Origin: Lutraria lutraria
Lineage: Eukaryota; Mollusca; Bivalvia; Venerida; Mactridae
DNA length: 64,000 nt
Reading direction: 5' to 3'
Assembly (NCBI GenBank): GCA_964023205.1
Contig: OZ026848.1
Span: forward strand, 4,578,501 to 4,642,500
Part shown: positions 1 to 10,939 of the stretch, piece after piece
How positions within the stretch are numbered: position 1 is the stretch's first letter
Layout: each line of letters starts with the position of its first letter
Program-made: the position numbers and the translations under genes
The notes under the pieces: generated by a model
What the model was told of the DNA's origin: nothing
Databases searched by the model: none
Seen by the model: the letters and a program-made list of their open reading frames with translations, nothing else

Positions 1-1
1 C

Positions 2-820
2 CATACATGCACTATTGAGTTCATCAATTGGGGATACTATTCCACAGAGTTACAACTAAAGCCAGTCGCAACCGAAGTGCAAAAAACTTACTATTCTCCT
101 AACGGTGTATGGACTTTAAAAGGTACAAACGTACAAAGTAGAGTCGGTAACACTCAGTTGATAGTCAATCTGATTTTAACGCGTAAACCATTGTTTGTTG
201 TCATCAATGTCATACTTCCGATTGTGTTTATGACTCTTCTTAACACGATCGTATTTCTTATCCCGATAGATAGTGGAGAGCGAATTTCATACAGTATTAC
301 CATGTTGCTGGCGGTTGCCGTGTTTCTCACGCTTGTGGGTGATAATTTGCCAAAGTCTTCAAGTCCAATGTCGGTTATGAGTTATTACCTGTTGCTTATT
401 CTGACCGTGAGCGTGATATTTGGGACATTGAACATTATAAGCTTAAGATGTTACTTCGCTGATGAAGAAGACAAAATCAACACATTTTGGAGAAATTTGG
501 TCAAGATTTCAAAGTTGAAATCACCATCACTTTGCAAAGATAAAGCCGTTCATGATGAAAGTGGGCAGAGAAAAGGAACACTTGTACATCCTCTGGGTAT
601 CGAGGAAGAAAATATTGAGCATGCAAAGAAGCCTCTTCCATCTGAAGAAAAGCCAGGATTTTCTAAGTCTGTACCTCATACCAACAAAGATGATGCTGAG
701 AATATTTCCTGGAAAGATGTCAGTATTGCCATAGACAAAGTCAGTTTTGTATTTTCAGTCTCAATAACCTTTATCATCTCCATTGTATTCTTGGCTATAA
801 TACACTCTGGAGCGGAGTGA
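2..820 (+). CDS. Nicotinic-type Cys-loop ligand-gated ion channel subunit, 3' part (5' end outside window)
   Basis: The open frame runs from the window edge to a TGA at 818-820, so this is the C-terminal ~272 residues of a pentameric neurotransmitter-gated channel subunit in the plasma membrane. The first codons give the second Cys of the Cys-loop followed by an F-x-x-W-G-Y block. M1 begins after a TRKPLF block. M2 reads GERISYSITMLLAVAVFLTL, with Glu at -1', Thr 6', Leu 9', Val 13' and Asp 20', as in cation-selective nicotinic receptors. M3, a ~90-residue polar cytoplasmic loop, and M4 close to the C-terminus follow. Loop C (around YYSPNGVW) lacks the vicinal Cys pair of alpha subunits, so it is a non-alpha or divergent subunit. 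No intron interrupts this part. The ligand-binding N-terminus lies upstream of the window. Family assignment is firm; ligand is unknown. Confidence 0.93.
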   Translation, partial: HTCTIEFINWGYYSTELQLKPVATEVQKTYYSPNGVWTLKGTNVQSRVGNTQLIVNLILTRKPLFVVINVILPIVFMTLLNTIVFLIPIDSGERISYSITMLLAVAVFLTLVGDNLPKSSSPMSVMSYYLLLILTVSVIFGTLNIISLRCYFADEEDKINTFWRNLVKISKLKSPSLCKDKAVHDESGQRKGTLVHPLGIEEENIEHAKKPLPSEEKPGFSKSVPHTNKDDAENISWKDVSIAIDKVSFVFSVSITFIISIVFLAIIHSGAE

Positions 821-2894
821 TGATAGAGCAACATTTCAGGACAATCTAAGTAGCCGCTGACTTTTGAAGAGCTGTTGAGAAGAGCACCATAGTAGCATTT
901 ATATTTCTAGAACATGTCCTACCAAAACCACATTGATCATGATAAAAACAGGACATACAACATTTGTAAATATTCTTATATGGTTTTAAGTATTTTTATA
1001 CTGTGAGAAGTTTATTGTAATGTGATTGCTTATTGAGAATTTTATATATAAGAATAACCTCAAGTTTCATGGCATCGACTATACGACGAGTAAATTCTAT
1101 TTGTACTTCCTAAGAAATTATTTCATTCTTATCTTTAAATTACATTCATTAATTATAACGTTTGTAAGTACCGTCTGAATAATTTTTGTATTATATAGTA
1201 TCAAATGATATTTCATTGTTACTCATTAAAATATTATTTAGTGTTTATCATAAATGGTTCCACAGGAAAAGAAAGCATTGAATATTTATAATCATTTTAA
1301 GTTGTATATAAAGTGCAATCTCTCCAAAGCAACACCCTTTGGGAGTAGAAAAAATATGTTGTTGTTGAATGGTTAATTGCTCTAGAGAGGTTAAATTATT
1401 AGTTAAATAGTGCAGTGGGGAAGGGAGTTGAAGGGAGTAGTTGCTCAATAGAGGGCCGCTCTGGAGAGGTTGCACTGTATATACACCAGTATCATTTACC
1501 ATTGTGATAGTGCAAACAGCTTAGTGTGCATTAATAGTTACAGAACAATCACATTAGGCGTGAATGACTAGGCACTTGTCCCTACGTTACAAGCTGCTCA
1601 ATAGTTTATTTTTTATTTGTACATGTGCTAGCGGCTTTCCGGGGGAAACAGGCCATTCCTTTAAAAACCATACTGATTATTTAGAACAAAAATCCAACTT
1701 CGAATAAAGGTAACATTATGTCTTTCCCCTTGGGCGACCTTTGTTTGATTGTATATTAGTTTTCTAAGTATACTTTGGACAATAGAAAAAGCTAACAACG
1801 CACTCCAGGTGAACCATAGATTCATTTCGTTTTATCCTTATTCAACTGTCTTGCATTTAAATTGATTTATAAGGGGTTTTGCTTGGGAACAAATTCGTCA
1901 CGGTATCCGACACTTCACTTTTCATGTTTTACTGTCACATTCTGATGGTTTACTTACACATTATTTCATGTTTGTCCCATTATCTATAACTAATCTTTAA
2001 GCATTGTTAAATGTCAGTTCTACTGTACCAATTCTGATATCATGAAATACGTAAATTATATTTAAATGGATTAGTTCAATATTTTCGTACACCAGTTTAA
2101 TCTTTGGATTATCCCTGACAAACCTTTATCCAGTGAGAACTCCTTTATTATTTATCGTTGAATAGAAATTGACCCTGTTAAAGTAATAAACGGTGTCAAG
2201 GTGTCACATATTAATAAACCTATGCAGTACATAATAAGTTCATGAACGAGTTTGTTAACTTATTTGAATGATTTGTTTTTATTACAATTCTAATACGTAT
2301 TTAATATAGTTTTATTGCCAAATCGTGTCGACTTTTATTGGATTATTTTAATCTTAAAATAAATCTCGGTTCCGAATTGTCTGTTCCGGTTATTTGTACT
2401 CCGACAATGCTTTGTGCGTTAAATTCTATGACACGCAACGATTTAAAGTTGCATACTAATGAGGGATTAGTCTCATTTCGATATTTTGGTGTGACAGGTA
2501 AACCCGGTAACCGTTATAGATAAGATAGAGAAAACATAAATACAAATGCCTCAGTAACGTAACCATTGGTTCGAACCTGGTAAATATCATTTTATAACTA
2601 TATTTTGTATGGGTTATTTCATTCTTATTCTAAATCCTTTTATTTTGTATTTATTATTATTTTTTTCATTATTTTATTATATCATTTCAAAACAATTATT
2701 TTAAATAAATAATAATTATTGTAAATTCAACACGCATCATCACATTCACTCGATGTTATAGTACACATTATTGTGTATACATGAAACAAGATATTAATTT
2801 TGATTTTTACAATTTGAAGGGTAATTCTTGATAGTCGAAATGACATTGCAGTTTCGAATACTATATATGTAATAAAAAAATAAATTAAAGCATT
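821..2894. other. 3' flank of the receptor gene, no gene recognised
   Basis: AT-rich sequence with short random ORFs only. AATAAA hexamers occur near 1704, 2185 and 2212; any could serve the receptor transcript, but nothing singles one out. Confidence 0.4.
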
Positions 2895-2962
2895 GTGGCA
2901 GTTTTGAACTCGTGGCCACCACTGATAAAAACATAGTCTTTCCCTCTGAGCCACGGCGGGAT
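2895..2962 (-). repeat. tRNA-like SINE head
   Basis: Read on the minus strand there is an A-box-like TGGCTCAGAGGG and, about 35 bases on, a B-box-like GAGTTCAAAAC. No closed acceptor stem is apparent, so a tRNA-derived SINE fragment or decayed tRNA pseudogene fits better than a working tRNA gene. Confidence 0.35.
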
Positions 2963-2969
2963 ACAATGG

Positions 2970-5400
2970 TGGTCTGTTTAAAGTACAAAAATGTATTATA
3001 ATATAAAGTCATTTCAACCGGTAAATAACCTGATCTACCTGAAAAAAATGTAAATGTTTACAACGGTTATCATTTAACTTTAAATCGACTGTACACCCAG
3101 GCCAATACCCACATCAACCTTTGTAACATGACTAACATCGTGCTTTGAATACCGAAGCCGCAGGTAACAATTCCGTTAGCTACAATAGCCATTCCTTTAC
3201 TTTTACGAGTTCTTATAATAAAACACATTTCATCTTAGATGCGGCAGATGCGCGTATGATATCATTGTCCAGGTAACTGTTCAATAAAAAAAACACCATA
3301 GTCCAAGCATCGTTCCTAGACCGGTACATATGTACAAAACACAAGGAGTGCAACGACTCCTACGAGCCCACCCAATAAAATAACAAAACACAACCTCGGA
3401 GGTTTGATGAGCCTAAAGTATACAGGACACATAAATAAACAGATTACAGAAGAAAAGCACACTCACAAACAGAAGAAAACGCGTATTGTCTTGCAGTTTC
3501 TTGCATATTCGTTTTTCATGGCCACACCATTCTAAGAAACTGCATGTAAATATGATTAGACTTAGATTTATTCTGTTAAAGATACACATGTACATGAATA
3601 CAAAACATGGTAGCAAATATGAAAATTAGGCCAATGAAACCCCGCGGCTGTTTTTTTAAAGCAAATATCCGTTGTTTTAGTGGGTGGGGTAGTAAAAGTA
3701 TTTGCACTCCTTGTGCTTTTATATAAGTATCGGTTTATGTACCAGTATCGTGTCTTTGCCTTCGAAAACACGCACGAAGCCGTGATATATTGATGGTGGA
3801 TTAATGATATTTCAATATGCGAACAAGGGGAATCTTCTTTTGTAGATATCATGTCGGCGAGTATGAAATCTTAGTACCGGCGCCCTATACTTGTCGTGTC
3901 TTCGCATCGGAAGGCAACAGACGAAGACACAGTAACCGATCAGGACGAAGAAAGCTCGCATGAAAATGAAGGGATCGACAAGATTCTTTTTCGAAATCTA
4001 AAAATTCTAGCCAGGGGACAAAACCAGTCATTAAATGTGTGAAAATGAATTATCATTTTCATAATTGGCATCTTTAGAACAAAAATAAAATCATGTTATT
4101 GTGATTTCCTCCTTTATATTAGTACAAAAGATTTAAGGAAAAAAAGGCGAATTTAAGGAAAAATATAACTTAAGTTAGAAGATAACTTAAAATGCTTTGT
4201 GAATACGGACCCAGGGACCATTTACTTCACGCATGATATATGAAATGTTGTCAACCTCCTTTACTTACAAAGAAGAAATAAGAATGACTTCTGTATTAAC
4301 TTGTTTACTAATTTGGCGGAGGGAAAAAATATACGACTCTTGGGCATTTACAAGTTATATTATCAAACATGTTACTCGTTATGCTTTAAAAAGGGATTTC
4401 ACTTTATACTCTCAATTTAAGCCCCATTTTAGCCATTTCAGCAAACTAAATATTTAAGACAGGAAATAATGATGAACACCGTTAAGAACAATAAAAAAAT
4501 AATCCTTATATATAGATATAATTATACACAAAATCTCACATAATTGTTCAGCATAAAATACAATACAAATGGATGATGACCTAGTATTTTTTAAAGAATT
4601 CGGAAACCAAAATAGACTTTAAAAAACGGTGATGGTGTCCAAGATTTTAAGCTTCTAAACAACGGCGATATGAATACAACCTTCGCCAAATTTGTATCAT
4701 CCTTAAAATACAACCTTCTCCAAATTACTCCACACCCAACCCACTTAACACAAAGAAACAAACGAAACACGGAAGATAAAACATAGTCTACCTGGGATAC
4801 CGACTTGTAAGAGTAACTGTTTGTAGCAAAGCTGAAAGAAGATATAAACTTGGTTAGTGGACCTAGCCTCACACTTTGCTTCACCAACTTGCTTTTGCAT
4901 TCCGACTTCCCTCCTGCTTGGCACATTTCACCTTTGATTTCAGCCTCCGTCTAGCATTGTAGCCAAATCTATAAACAGCTTTAAACTGTAGCCTGAAATT
5001 TTGTCTTGGGACTGTTGCCATATTTACCAAACTGAAGGAATAATGTCAGATTAACGCCATACATTGTTACAATATGTATTTTTTTGGTACAAAACAGACT
5101 CCGGTGTTCCCGGTTGATGTAAACTTGACTCTTCAATCATCCATAGAGTAGATAATGTAAGGAAAATAAGATGGCTTGGCACTGTAGTCCGCTAACATAC
5201 AAACGATTTCATGGTTTCACAGCGTGCTAGAAAAAACGGCTTAGCTACTGACGGAGATCCTATAGTTCGTGAAAAGCTTATATTTCCCACCTTCGACTGG
5301 CGTATGTTTCATAAAATTCGGTGAAGAAATAAAATACGGCTATTTTCGTTTTCTAAGCGGAGCAAATGTTTACAATTTCGTCTTGGATATGATGCATTTA
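2970..5400. other. Intergenic stretch, no gene recognised
   Basis: Only short ORFs without recognisable domains. It contains a small hairpin near 3894-3934 (arms GTGTCTTCG/CGAAGACAC) and a repeat end at 4115-4213 listed separately. Confidence 0.35.
4115..4213 (+). repeat. Short interspersed repeat ending TTTGTGAATACGGACCC
   Basis: The 3' end (about 4197-4213) matches the end of a second copy at 54985-55148 (TTTGTGAATACGGGCCC). Both are preceded by runs of TTAAG/CTTAAG. Short non-coding interspersed repeat; class unknown. Confidence 0.4.
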
Positions 5401-5420
5401 GTGACGTCAGAGTCACGTGG
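5401..5420. promoter_or_regulatory. Perfect CRE plus E-box pair
   Basis: A palindromic TGACGTCA (5402-5409) is followed by CACGTG (5414-5419). The same pair with near-identical spacing is at 34459-34478. Possible bZIP/bHLH binding sites; no adjacent promoter or gene is evident. Confidence 0.3.
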
Positions 5421-5683
5421 TATTGCTATATTGAGTACAAGTGCAAATCTAGGGAGGGACTGAAATGTCGTTACGAAGTATCGCTTTTTCGGAGTTCCAC
5501 ACATCGAACTTTTGCATTTCTGCATGTACAATCAAACGGGTGTATAACTCTTACGAGGTGGATTGACGGTCAAGTGAACTCCTGTCCATACATGTACGTA
5601 CTTATTCATGGAGTAATCTAGATGTACTTTAAAACACAAAGTGATACACCAATTAACACACAATGTCTGATCACCATAGTTAG

Positions 5684-5771
5684 TGAAGACGGTTTCCTTA
5701 GATAAATAACCATTTTATCCTCGGCTTCGCCTCGGACAAATTGGTTGTTTATCTAAGCGAACCGTCTTCTT
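5684..5771. repeat. Palindromic MITE-like hairpin
   Basis: Left arm (GAAGACGGTTTCCTTAGATA onward) and right arm are inverted copies of ~30 bases with few mismatches. They surround a short core containing CCTCGGCTTCGCCTCGG. Non-coding foldback element; target duplication not resolved. Confidence 0.6.
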
Positions 5772-5799
5772 ACGTCTGTAAGAAGACACTTTTGAAGAA

Positions 5800-7110
5800 A
5801 AACTCGTACTGTATCTATTACGTAGCTGGTATTATTCCTCAATTAAGTGTGTTCGATCTAAATACATTTTAAATCATGTTATCGTCGATATATATCGGAG
5901 AGCTTTTTTCACGCGTATACAGATAACACACAGATTTTCAATTTGCATTTAGTCAAAAACAAAAAGCAGAATATTAAAAGCAAAATCATGGGACATCTTA
6001 GTAGTGATCTTACTAAAATGCGCTGTAAGCATTAGCGGGAGATGACTATTAAAGACGGAATCAATTACGAAAATCCTGTGTTGTCTGGTCAAAATGGCGA
6101 CTTCTTCAAAATCTCTCAAATTCATGTACATTTTTGTGCCATAATTACTTAGCATCGGAAAAATATGAGGCACTTTAACAACCTTTGAGCACTCAAAAAT
6201 AATCTCGACTACCTAAGAAGGTTGTATTTGCTTAGGAAAAATGCACACTGCGCCGCGTTAATAAAACGTGTCCCGATCATTCAATTGAAAGACCCTGATC
6301 TAAATAAGCGCATGTCGTAAAATACATGACATATTAAAATGCGTAGAATTAAACCCGCGTATCCACTAGCCAATGATATATCGCGCCTGCTTTGCTGTTT
6401 TGCATGTCGAGTTTCCGTAAAAATAGTTCCACCGTTTCGGTTTTCGTTTGATTGGTCTGTAATTTCTGACATTTGTGTATGCTTTTGCAATAAACTACCA
6501 TCGGCGGATACATGTGTTTTGTGCCTTTTTAACATTACCTTGATATTACAGGATGAATTATTATATAATCGTATTGATTTATACTTTACATTAAATGGCG
6601 ACGTCAACATCGAGTTCATGTCGGGTAACCTGTGGAGATCGAATGTCTAAACTGCGGCTTACGAATAATAATTCGAGTCGCTCAATACGAACGTAAAATA
6701 CTGATAAAAAAAACGTAAAATTGATAGAGATTTCTTTTTGCGCAAGAATATCGAGAATTACGTTATCACGTCTGAATCTCGTGCAACGGGTTTACTATAG
6801 GCCCTACTCTATTGTGTCAGGGTATTTTTTGAGTGACCCTGATTGTGAGAAACAGTTTTTATCAATTTCATTAATTGTCTTTAATTAATGTACTTTTAAA
6901 CTTTACAATAAGTTTCTTTCTTTTTTAATGTTCAGAGAGTAAAGAGACTAGTAAAGCGTATCTCCTACACATACATATATATGACTTGCATTATATATAA
7001 ATGAAAAGTCGGTCCGTTAGTATAAATGTTTGCATGGGCACGAACGTTGTGGGTACACTTTCTCTTTTTTACTTCGTATGGAAAAAATCACGTTCCGTCA
7101 TTTCTATAGA
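5800..7110. repeat. Dispersed repeat, copy A (pairs with 41470-42500)
   Basis: Aligns by eye, in the same orientation, with 41470-42500 over several blocks: CAATTAAGTGTGT, ATGCGTAGAATTAAA, GTGTTTTGTGCCTTT, AACTGCGGCTTA, TCTATTGTGTCAGG, and others. About 390 bases here (roughly 5900-6287) have no counterpart and look like an insertion. No protein homology in either copy; the ORFs within it are not conserved between copies. Nature unknown: old segmental duplication or an uncharacterised non-coding element. Confidence 0.6.
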
Positions 7111-7313
7111 TATTACCGCTTTGAGTACATGTAACTTTACATTAAAATTCAGTTATATTCGTACATATCGAAAAATGTTTTATTGACTCGTTTTATGTAA
7201 GAAGCATGTCTGAACAGTTTCCATTGTGCAGTATTTCCAGGAATAGTTGGGACGCTTCAATGTTTACGCATTGACTAAGCTATGGAAACACGTTTCCTTC
7301 AGTTTTAAAGAAA
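7111..7313. other. Unassigned spacer
   Basis: No gene or clear repeat seen between the dispersed repeat and the LINE 3' end. Confidence 0.3.
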
Positions 7314-8800
7314 GGTAAGTAAGTAGTTTTTATTTAAAGCCGTCAAGAGACATAACAATAAAACACAAGCTCTTATTAGCATTTTCAACATAGTAAACAT
7401 TCTAACAAAATAATAGCAGCTATAAAAGAATTTGACAAAGAAATTGCATTATCGAATAAGCACATAAGCAACTAAAGAAAAAAGCACATATGATAATTAA
7501 AAGGACTAATAGTACAAAGCAAAGCACAGCTAATGAAAGCAGAATAGATGAACTAAAACAGACAAGGCAAGCACATAAACTGCATCACATACAAAAGTAC
7601 ATGTACAATAATATAAGCAACCAAAAGAGCCAAGAGTACAAAAAAGAGCAAACTAAAGCAAATTGAATGACCTGATATAGACAAGCATGTAAAACATAGA
7701 TCACAAATATGAAAATTACACGAGTTGCATAAGCTATGTTAAGAGAACCAAGTGCACAAATCAAAGAAAACTAAAACAACTTAAATTATCTAAAAATAGA
7801 CTAGGCAAGCATTTAAAATACATCACATACAAAAGTACATATACATTAAGGTAGTTCGCGGTGTTGCTCGGCGAAAAAGAAAGTTTGTTCGAATGACATG
7901 AAATTTAGAGGAATTATACACGAAGTAGCAGCGCTTAAAACGCCATCTAGCGGCACCAGCTATGTGAACGACTCGTTGTACTAGTTGCTAGGTTACCGAC
8001 GTCAAACTGTCAAAAGAACACGATTTTCATAAGCGCTGCTACTTTGGGTATAATTCCTCCAAATTTCATGTCATTCGAACAAACTTTCTTTTTCGCCGAG
8101 CAACACCGCGAACTACCTTAATTGAAGCATCCAAAACAGCTATATATAAGAAAACAAAAAGGCTTACACCGGTCCTACAGGACTAAGTGCTAAGGGTTGC
8201 ATGCAGCACAAGCGCAATCCCGACCATTACAGAAGGAGACCATCTTCCTGAAATGGTCGGAACTTACTGCCTACCTAAACTCGTCCGATGGCGAGTTCCA
8301 TAGGACCGGAGCAGCACATCTGAACCAAACATTCTTGTCTTAATACGTGGAATCTGTAAAATATTGGAATAATCTAAAATCATAAGAATATTCATTTTTT
8401 GCATAAAAGATCTTAATACATGTGGGACTAATTCATTTAGCATATTAAAAGTTTCTAAAGCCATGATTCTAATTCTTCTGGTATGCAAGGATGGTAATTC
8501 AGATTTGTCCAGTAGTTCTTCATAAGTACATAAGTAATCATTATAAACAAAACGTAGAGCTCTTTCTTGTACCTTTTTAGTTGTATTACTATTTGTACAG
8601 AAATGCCAAACCAATGGGCAAAAGTTAAAATTTGACAACATGAATGAATGGAAGATTGTTAAATCTATTTAGCTTACTTACATTCTTTTAAAAATATTTA
8701 ATTGTTGGTAAGTTTTTTTGTAGATATTCTGTATGTGAGTATCAACATTCAAGTTAAAGTCTATATCTACACCCAGTAATCAAACTTTAAACTGGGCCAC
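7314..8800 (-). pseudogene. LINE 3' fragment, unit 1: reverse-transcriptase C-terminus and 3' UTR
   Basis: On the minus strand, 8795-8642 encodes the RT thumb-region text LLGVDIDFNLNVDTHIQ with stops. 8641-8264 gives the post-RT segment typical of CR1/Jockey-like elements: SNFNFCPLVWHFC, VQERALRFVYNDY, LPSLHTRRIRIMALETFN. A long A/T-rich 3' UTR follows, with ~110-base internal repeats (CATCACATACAAAAGTAC) down to an AATAAA and TACT-type tail near 7314-7345. The upstream half of what is probably the same LINE lies at 10940-12930 on the same strand, with the SDR segment between. A MITE (7850-8117) interrupts the UTR. Dead copy. Confidence 0.8.
7850..8117. mobile_element. 268-bp MITE, TTAA target site
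   Basis: Terminal inverted repeats of ~65 bases start GGTAGTTCGCGGTGTTGCTC. TTAA flanks both ends (7846-7849, 8118-8121). The empty site (ACATTAATTG) is present at the matching place in units 2 (around 16060) and 3 (around 23955), which proves insertion. TTAA target suggests piggyBac- or Kolobok-type mobilisation; a TA target with one-base-longer ends (Tc1/mariner type) cannot be excluded. No coding capacity. Confidence 0.9.
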
Positions 8801-8871
8801 GATTGTATTACATTAAATGTGTGAATTGTTTGTTTATCTTTTGTCCACTGTCGAACACAAGGGGTATGCAG

Positions 8872-8904
<33 letters not shown>

Positions 8905-9787
8905 AGGTCTGTATTCTTCGTAAATCAGAAAGCTAAAAGGAGCAGAAACGGCTGTGGCTGTCTTATTAGAAATAACACCCAAATATGCATTCTAACAAGA
9001 CGTACGGAAAATTCACCTCCCGTCAGTACTTTCAGTACTTTGATTAGTTTAAATCCAGGTTTGTCCTTATTTTTGCAACGTTTGATCTTCCTTGGATTTT
9101 CATGTTGTTTTAGATTTGCAGTAAATTCCTAACGTTATACAGACCCACTGATGCGATTCGTTTTCTTAGTACTACATGATATCACTCAAAATAGCCAAAA
9201 TGATTAAGGCCTAAAATTCATCCAAAACTCATCAATACATGAATATACAAAAATGGAGAACAATTTACAATTTATCTAAGGGTGCAACCATGGCACGGTC
9301 AACAAAAAAGCTCCATTGCTAACTATGTATGAGGCAGAGTATGTATGCTTATGGTGCGTATTGTCTATACATTAACGAATTCTAGTAACGAAAGATAGAA
9401 CTAATCGGACTTCAGATCACAGACGTCGTAAATCTAAACTGAACTATAGAATTTGAGACAAGGGGAATTTATCATGAAACAAGACTACAAGAAAGACCAA
9501 AATTCTCAGCCGCACGTACAACCAAACAATATGAATAGTACTAACCTGTCCCACGTTTTATATCAGATTATCTGTATCTACTCCCGCCTCTCACTCAGTG
9601 TTTGACGACTCTAAAATGACCTAGACCTGTTTGATAAAAAAGACAACCGAGACCCACATTATAATTCAGGTTTTGCTGATACGAGATAACGTTTGTACCA
9701 CATAACTTGTACGTGTTTAATAGTCATGAACTTATAACTTTGTCGTTCTCGCTTTTAACAATACATTAAAAGTAGTGAAAAATAATT
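8801..9787. other. 5' flank of SDR1
   Basis: Non-LINE sequence between the LINE 3' fragment and the SDR1 start, shared with units 2 and 3. It begins with an (AG)n tract. No intron, exon or clear TATA box is recognised. Presumably holds the SDR promoter (inference). Confidence 0.4.
8875..8900. repeat. (AG)13 microsatellite, unit 1
   Basis: Thirteen AG repeats; the tract is shorter in unit 2 (16777-16794) and unit 3 (24672-24689). Confidence 0.95.
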
Positions 9788-10540
9788 ATGTTTAATTTTA
9801 TTGGAAGGAAGATATTGGTAACGGGTGCTGGACGAGGCATTGGGCGAGGTATCGCTGAGAAGATATCTGAGTGTGGAGGTACAGTGTATGCTTTAAGTAG
9901 ATCAATGAAACCTCTGGATAGTTTAGTCTCAAGTCATGAGCGGATTATTCCAATTCAGGCGAATGTTGAAAACTGGGATGAAATCAGAACGAAACTGAGC
10001 AACATAGAAACGCTTGATGGTTTAGTAAACAACGCTTACATGATAGATACTAACCTCCGGTCTGTGTTTGAATATAATGAGGCGGATTTAATGGCATCCG
10101 TTAAGGGAAATATGTTTGGAGCGACCAATATTTCTCAGATCGTCGGTAAGAAAATGGTTAAAGCAAAAAGAGGATCAATTGTTAACATTTCATCCGTGCT
10201 TTCACTTCAAGCGTACCCTAATAATTTACCCTATTGTATGACAAAGGCAGGACTTGACATGATAACAAAACAGTTTGCGCTTGAACTTGGACCATACAAT
10301 ATCCGTGTTAATTCTGTAAATCCTACACTGGTGATGACGGATATCGCACAGGAAGCTTTAGATAAAGGAGTTTCGTCTACTGGTTCATTTGTGTCCAAAA
10401 CACCAATGAAGAGGATAGCCACTGTAGAAGAGGTCGTCTACCCAGTACTCTATCTACTTAGTGATGGATCAGAAATGGTATCAGGAACTATCAACGTTGT
10501 TGATGGAGGAAGGTTGTCTTCGTTCAGTACTGAACTATAA
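9788..10540 (+). CDS. SDR1: short-chain dehydrogenase/reductase, L-xylulose/dicarbonyl-reductase-like
   Basis: Complete 250-residue classical SDR, presumably an NADP(H)-dependent cytosolic carbonyl/L-xylulose reductase. Seen: TGAGRGIG cofactor motif at 12-19, Arg38 at the end of beta-2 (NADP preference), NNA at 81-83, catalytic Asn108, Ser136, Tyr149 and Lys153 (YCMTK), a FALELGPYNIRVNSVNPTLV block, and a C-terminal VVDGG. The S-Y-K positions equal those of vertebrate dicarbonyl/L-xylulose reductase, and length is normal for it. An in-frame TGA 12 nt upstream fixes the ATG. No introns, unlike typical animal members, so a retrocopy or transferred gene is possible. AATAAA signals occur at 10672 and 10716. 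The gene lies between two halves of a minus-strand LINE. It differs from SDR2 at residues 36 and 200. Exact substrate is unknown. Confidence 0.92.
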   Translation: MFNFIGRKILVTGAGRGIGRGIAEKISECGGTVYALSRSMKPLDSLVSSHERIIPIQANVENWDEIRTKLSNIETLDGLVNNAYMIDTNLRSVFEYNEADLMASVKGNMFGATNISQIVGKKMVKAKRGSIVNISSVLSLQAYPNNLPYCMTKAGLDMITKQFALELGPYNIRVNSVNPTLVMTDIAQEALDKGVSSTGSFVSKTPMKRIATVEEVVYPVLYLLSDGSEMVSGTINVVDGGRLSSFSTEL

Positions 10541-10649
10541 ACATTTGACGATAATGCTTATGAGCAGAGATTGTATATGACAGGAATGCAACCCTTAATA
10601 CAGTACGGGAAACTTCCCGATCGGGAAATCACTAAATGGGTTTTCCCCT

Positions 10650-10718
10650 ATTTCCCGAACGGGAAATCTGTAATAAAACTGTTACTAAATATAGTAACAG
10701 ATTTCCCGTTCAGGAAAT
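10650..10718. repeat. Hairpin with TTTCCCG motifs in the SDR1 3' flank
   Basis: A ~22-base arm (TTTCCCGAACGGGAAATCTG) pairs with an inverted copy ending at 10718, one mismatch. A further palindrome TTCCCGATCGGGAA sits just upstream. Overlaps two candidate AATAAA signals (10672-10677, 10716-10721). Same structure at 18545-18613 and 26440-26508. Confidence 0.7.
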
Positions 10719-10939
10719 AAAATCACTGCTTTTGTACTAGTTTTACTCAAAACCACCGGTGCATAAGAATACGCACCCGATCTTTAAAATGAATATACCA
10801 TATTAAACTTAAAATATATATCTAACTCTCTACCGTTCAGATTTTTTAAATGTTCTAGTTATTTTTTAATTGTACACTGAAATTGCAAAAAAAGCAATAT
10901 TTCCCGATTTGGAAACTTAATTTGTGAATTAAAATTTCA

